DNA from: JAWODU01 sp046483125 | GTDB lineage: Bacteria; Verrucomicrobiota; Kiritimatiellia; UBA8416; JAWODU01 | NCBI GenBank assembly: GCA_046483125.1 | Contig: JAWODU010000058.1 | Span: 1-13,828 of the forward strand | Reading direction: 5' to 3' | Length of the DNA: 13,828 nucleotides | Shown: positions 12,072-13,828 of the stretch, piece by piece | Numbering within the stretch: position 1 is the stretch's first letter | Layout: each line of letters opens with the position of its first letter | The notes under the pieces: model-generated | What the model was told of the DNA's origin: nothing | Seen by the model: only the letters and a program-made list of their open reading frames with translations | Database searches by the model: none | Position numbers and translations under genes: made by a program

Positions 12072-13828
12072 ATGAAGGTTACACTAACAATGCACCGCCC
12101 GAAAATGCGCTGGACGACCTGCGCGCTTTCTCTTTTCACCGTATTCCTTGCATTGGATGTTTCGGCCAAATCGGAAACCCGGTATAAACGGGGCGATCAG
12201 CATACCGTCAACGGACTCAGCGCTTTTGACCTCGCCACTAACCGGTCATCTGTAGGGCAATCGAGCCTGGTTGAACGCACAGGAGGCGGCGGGGACACCG
12301 TCAACTGGGGGATCAGGGTCTGGAAGCGGGATTCGGGGGGCGCGGAGACCGAAATCACTTCGGGAACGCCCGTGGCGCAGGTGTCCAGATCGGTAAACGG
12401 CGAAGGCGTGCAATCCGCGAATTGGAACTGTCCTCTGACTGCACTGTCTACAAACGACGCCGTTGTAGTGAGGGTCTATGCCGAAATCGAGGGTCAGGTG
12501 GCATGGACGGAACAGGCAACACTGACAACAGAACAGCTTGGCGCGCTCGAACTCCCTTCGGCTACGTGGACACTTTATTATTACACAAAGTATGACACAC
12601 TAAGCACCGGCCCCCCCGCTTCCAGATACACGAAAGGCTGGTTCTACTGGGGCAACTCAACGTACGACAGCCGCATAACAAATTTTTCCTATACACCACC
12701 GCCAACACTTTCCATCAGCGACGTTGCCGTGACAGAGGGCGACAGCGGAACGACCAATGCCGTATTCACCGTCGCGATGTCGGATACATTTTCTTCAGAT
12801 GTCACGGTGGATTACGCCTCCTCAAACGGGACGGCCGAGGCCGAAGGCGACTATGCTTCAACGAACGGGACACTGACCATTGCGGCGGGTCAGACCAACG
12901 GGACGATAACGGTGGCAGTCAACGGGGACACTTCGGATGAAGGCGCCTCGGAGAACTTCTATGTCAACCTGAGTAATCCTGACAACGCGACGATCCAGGA
13001 CGGGCAGGGAGAATGCATCATTACCGATGACGACTGGGAACTGTTCATCGGCGATGCGACGGTAATGGAAGGTGATTCCGGCACGACCAACGCGGTATTT
13101 ACGGTTACACTGTCCAGCACAAATTCGGTGGATGTGACGGTAGATTTTGCCACCTCCAACGGCACGGCCCAGGCCGAAGGCGACTATGCTTCGACGAACG
13201 GAACGCTGACCATCGGCGCCGGGCAGACCAACGGCACAATCATCGTGGCAGTAAACGGCGACACCTTGGATGAAGGCGCCTCGGAGAACTTCTATGTCAA
13301 CCTGAGCAATCCGGGCAATGCGCACATAACCGACGGCCGGGGCGAAGGGACCATTACCGACGACGACGATCCTCCAACGCTATCCATAGGTGATACAACC
13401 GTTACGGAGGGAGACGCCGGCACGACCAACGCGGCATTTACGGTTACGCTGTCGGCGGCAAGCGGGCTGGATGTGAGCGTGGATTTTGCCTCTTCCAACG
13501 GGACAGCGCTGGCAGAGGGAGATTATGCATCGACCAACGGTGCCTTGACCATTGGCGCGGGTCAGACCAACGGGACGATAACGGTTGTAGTCAACGGGGA
13601 TACGGAGGATGAATACGATTCCGAGAACTTCTATGTAAATCTGAGCAATCCCGGCAATGCGACAATAACAGACGGCCAGGCAGAAGGCACAATCACCGAC
13701 GACGATTTACCGGGGCTCGGCATCGGCGATGCGTCGGTAGTTGAAGGAGACAGCGGCACGACCAACGCCGTATTTACGGTGACGCTGTCGGCTTCCAACT
13801 TTGTGGATGTGACCGTTGATTATGCCTC
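12072..13828 (+). CDS. Large secreted Calx-beta repeat protein (5' part, runs off the window)
   Basis: An uninterrupted frame of 585 codons runs to the right edge with no stop. Candidate starts are ATG 12072, 12090 and 12105, none with a strong ribosome binding site (AAGG precedes 12090). The N-terminus carries basic residues and a signal-peptide core (CALSLFTVFLALDVSA) with cleavage near VSA|KS, so the protein is exported. Residues 33 to about 211 form a region I do not recognise, containing GGGGDTVNWGIRVWKR and WTLYYYTKYDT. From residue 212 come Calx-beta repeats: 212-321, 322-433, 434-545 and a partial one from 546. Each has a T(V)TEGDSGTTNAVFTVTLS opening, GDYASTNGTLTIGAGQTNGT, ENFYVNLSNP and a closing ITDDD. 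The acidic ends suggest Ca2+ binding, as known for this fold. Such proteins are usually surface or adhesion proteins, often large. Confidence 0.9.
   Translation, partial: MKVTLTMHRPKMRWTTCALSLFTVFLALDVSAKSETRYKRGDQHTVNGLSAFDLATNRSSVGQSSLVERTGGGGDTVNWGIRVWKRDSGGAETEITSGTPVAQVSRSVNGEGVQSANWNCPLTALSTNDAVVVRVYAEIEGQVAWTEQATLTTEQLGALELPSATWTLYYYTKYDTLSTGPPASRYTKGWFYWGNSTYDSRITNFSYTPPPTLSISDVAVTEGDSGTTNAVFTVAMSDTFSSDVTVDYASSNGTAEAEGDYASTNGTLTIAAGQTNGTITVAVNGDTSDEGASENFYVNLSNPDNATIQDGQGECIITDDDWELFIGDATVMEGDSGTTNAVFTVTLSSTNSVDVTVDFATSNGTAQAEGDYASTNGTLTIGAGQTNGTIIVAVNGDTLDEGASENFYVNLSNPGNAHITDGRGEGTITDDDDPPTLSIGDTTVTEGDAGTTNAAFTVTLSAASGLDVSVDFASSNGTALAEGDYASTNGALTIGAGQTNGTITVVVNGDTEDEYDSENFYVNLSNPGNATITDGQAEGTITDDDLPGLGIGDASVVEGDSGTTNAVFTVTLSASNFVDVTVDYA
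12705..13828 (+). repeat. Tandem Calx-beta-coding repeats, about 330-336 bp each
   Basis: Units start at 12705, 13035, 13371 and 13707 (the last is cut by the window edge). Similarity is visible in the DNA as well as the protein. Bases 12935-12973 are identical to 13268-13306 over 39 positions, and a 25-base block near 12895 recurs in the third unit. This indicates fairly recent internal duplication or recombination between units. Confidence 0.85.

Noticed and set aside
12858..13325. Minus-strand frames opposite the Calx-beta repeats
   Set aside because: Their own repetitive translations merely mirror the plus-strand repeats, which read as a conserved domain.
12705..13828. CRISPR-like repeat array
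   Set aside because: The repeat units are about 330 bases, are coding and diverge like protein domains. There are no short direct repeats with unique spacers.

Overview
The window looks like bacterial chromosome with Gram-negative-type cell-envelope traits: several Sec signal peptides, two lipoproteins and a secreted Calx-beta repeat protein. Base composition is moderately high in GC. The mix of a hexuronate/pentose sugar operon, a glycoside-hydrolase gene remnant, an MttB-family methyltransferase and Calx-beta repeats rich in 'TTNAVFTVTLS'-like wording suggests a member of the PVC group (Lentisphaerae/Kiritimatiellota/Verrucomicrobia-like). That placement is an impression, not a computed result.

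Layout: (1) 1-975 holds a minus-strand tRNA-Ser(GCU) with a clear promoter and a rho-independent terminator, an ambiguous coding run at the left edge, and an apparent remnant of a GH127/DUF1680-type glycosidase gene. (2) 882-1934 is a small plus-strand unit: promoter, a 59-residue acidic lipoprotein, a 223-residue secreted protein and a terminator. (3) 1984-5402 is a minus-strand sugar operon, in transcription order: UxuB-type D-mannonate oxidoreductase, small lipoprotein, D-lyxose isomerase-like cupin, PfkB sugar kinase, and a truncated C-terminal fragment of an unassigned protein. (4) Divergent from it, 5560-7966 encodes a carbon-nitrogen hydrolase and a non-pyrrolysine MttB-family methyltransferase, four bases apart. 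A convergent 12-TM MFS transporter overlaps the methyltransferase gene at its 3' end. (5) 9413-10219 is an unassigned secreted protein. (6) 10257-11339 (minus) is a 2-keto-3-deoxygluconate kinase with a strong ribosome binding site and a palindrome in its leader. (7) 11340-12071 is a 730-base gene-free stretch packed with inverted repeats, hairpins and short tandem repeats. (8) 12072 to the right edge is the start of a large secreted Calx-beta repeat protein, cut off by the window.

UxuB (fructuronate to mannonate) and KdgK (KDG to KDPG) belong to the same hexuronate pathway, and lyxose isomerase plus a PfkB kinase would add aldose/ketose entry to it. Mannonate dehydratase, uronate isomerase and KDPG aldolase are not in this window. 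The most unusual associations are the hydrolase/MttB pair without any corrinoid protein, and the structured inverted-repeat element at 11470-11672.
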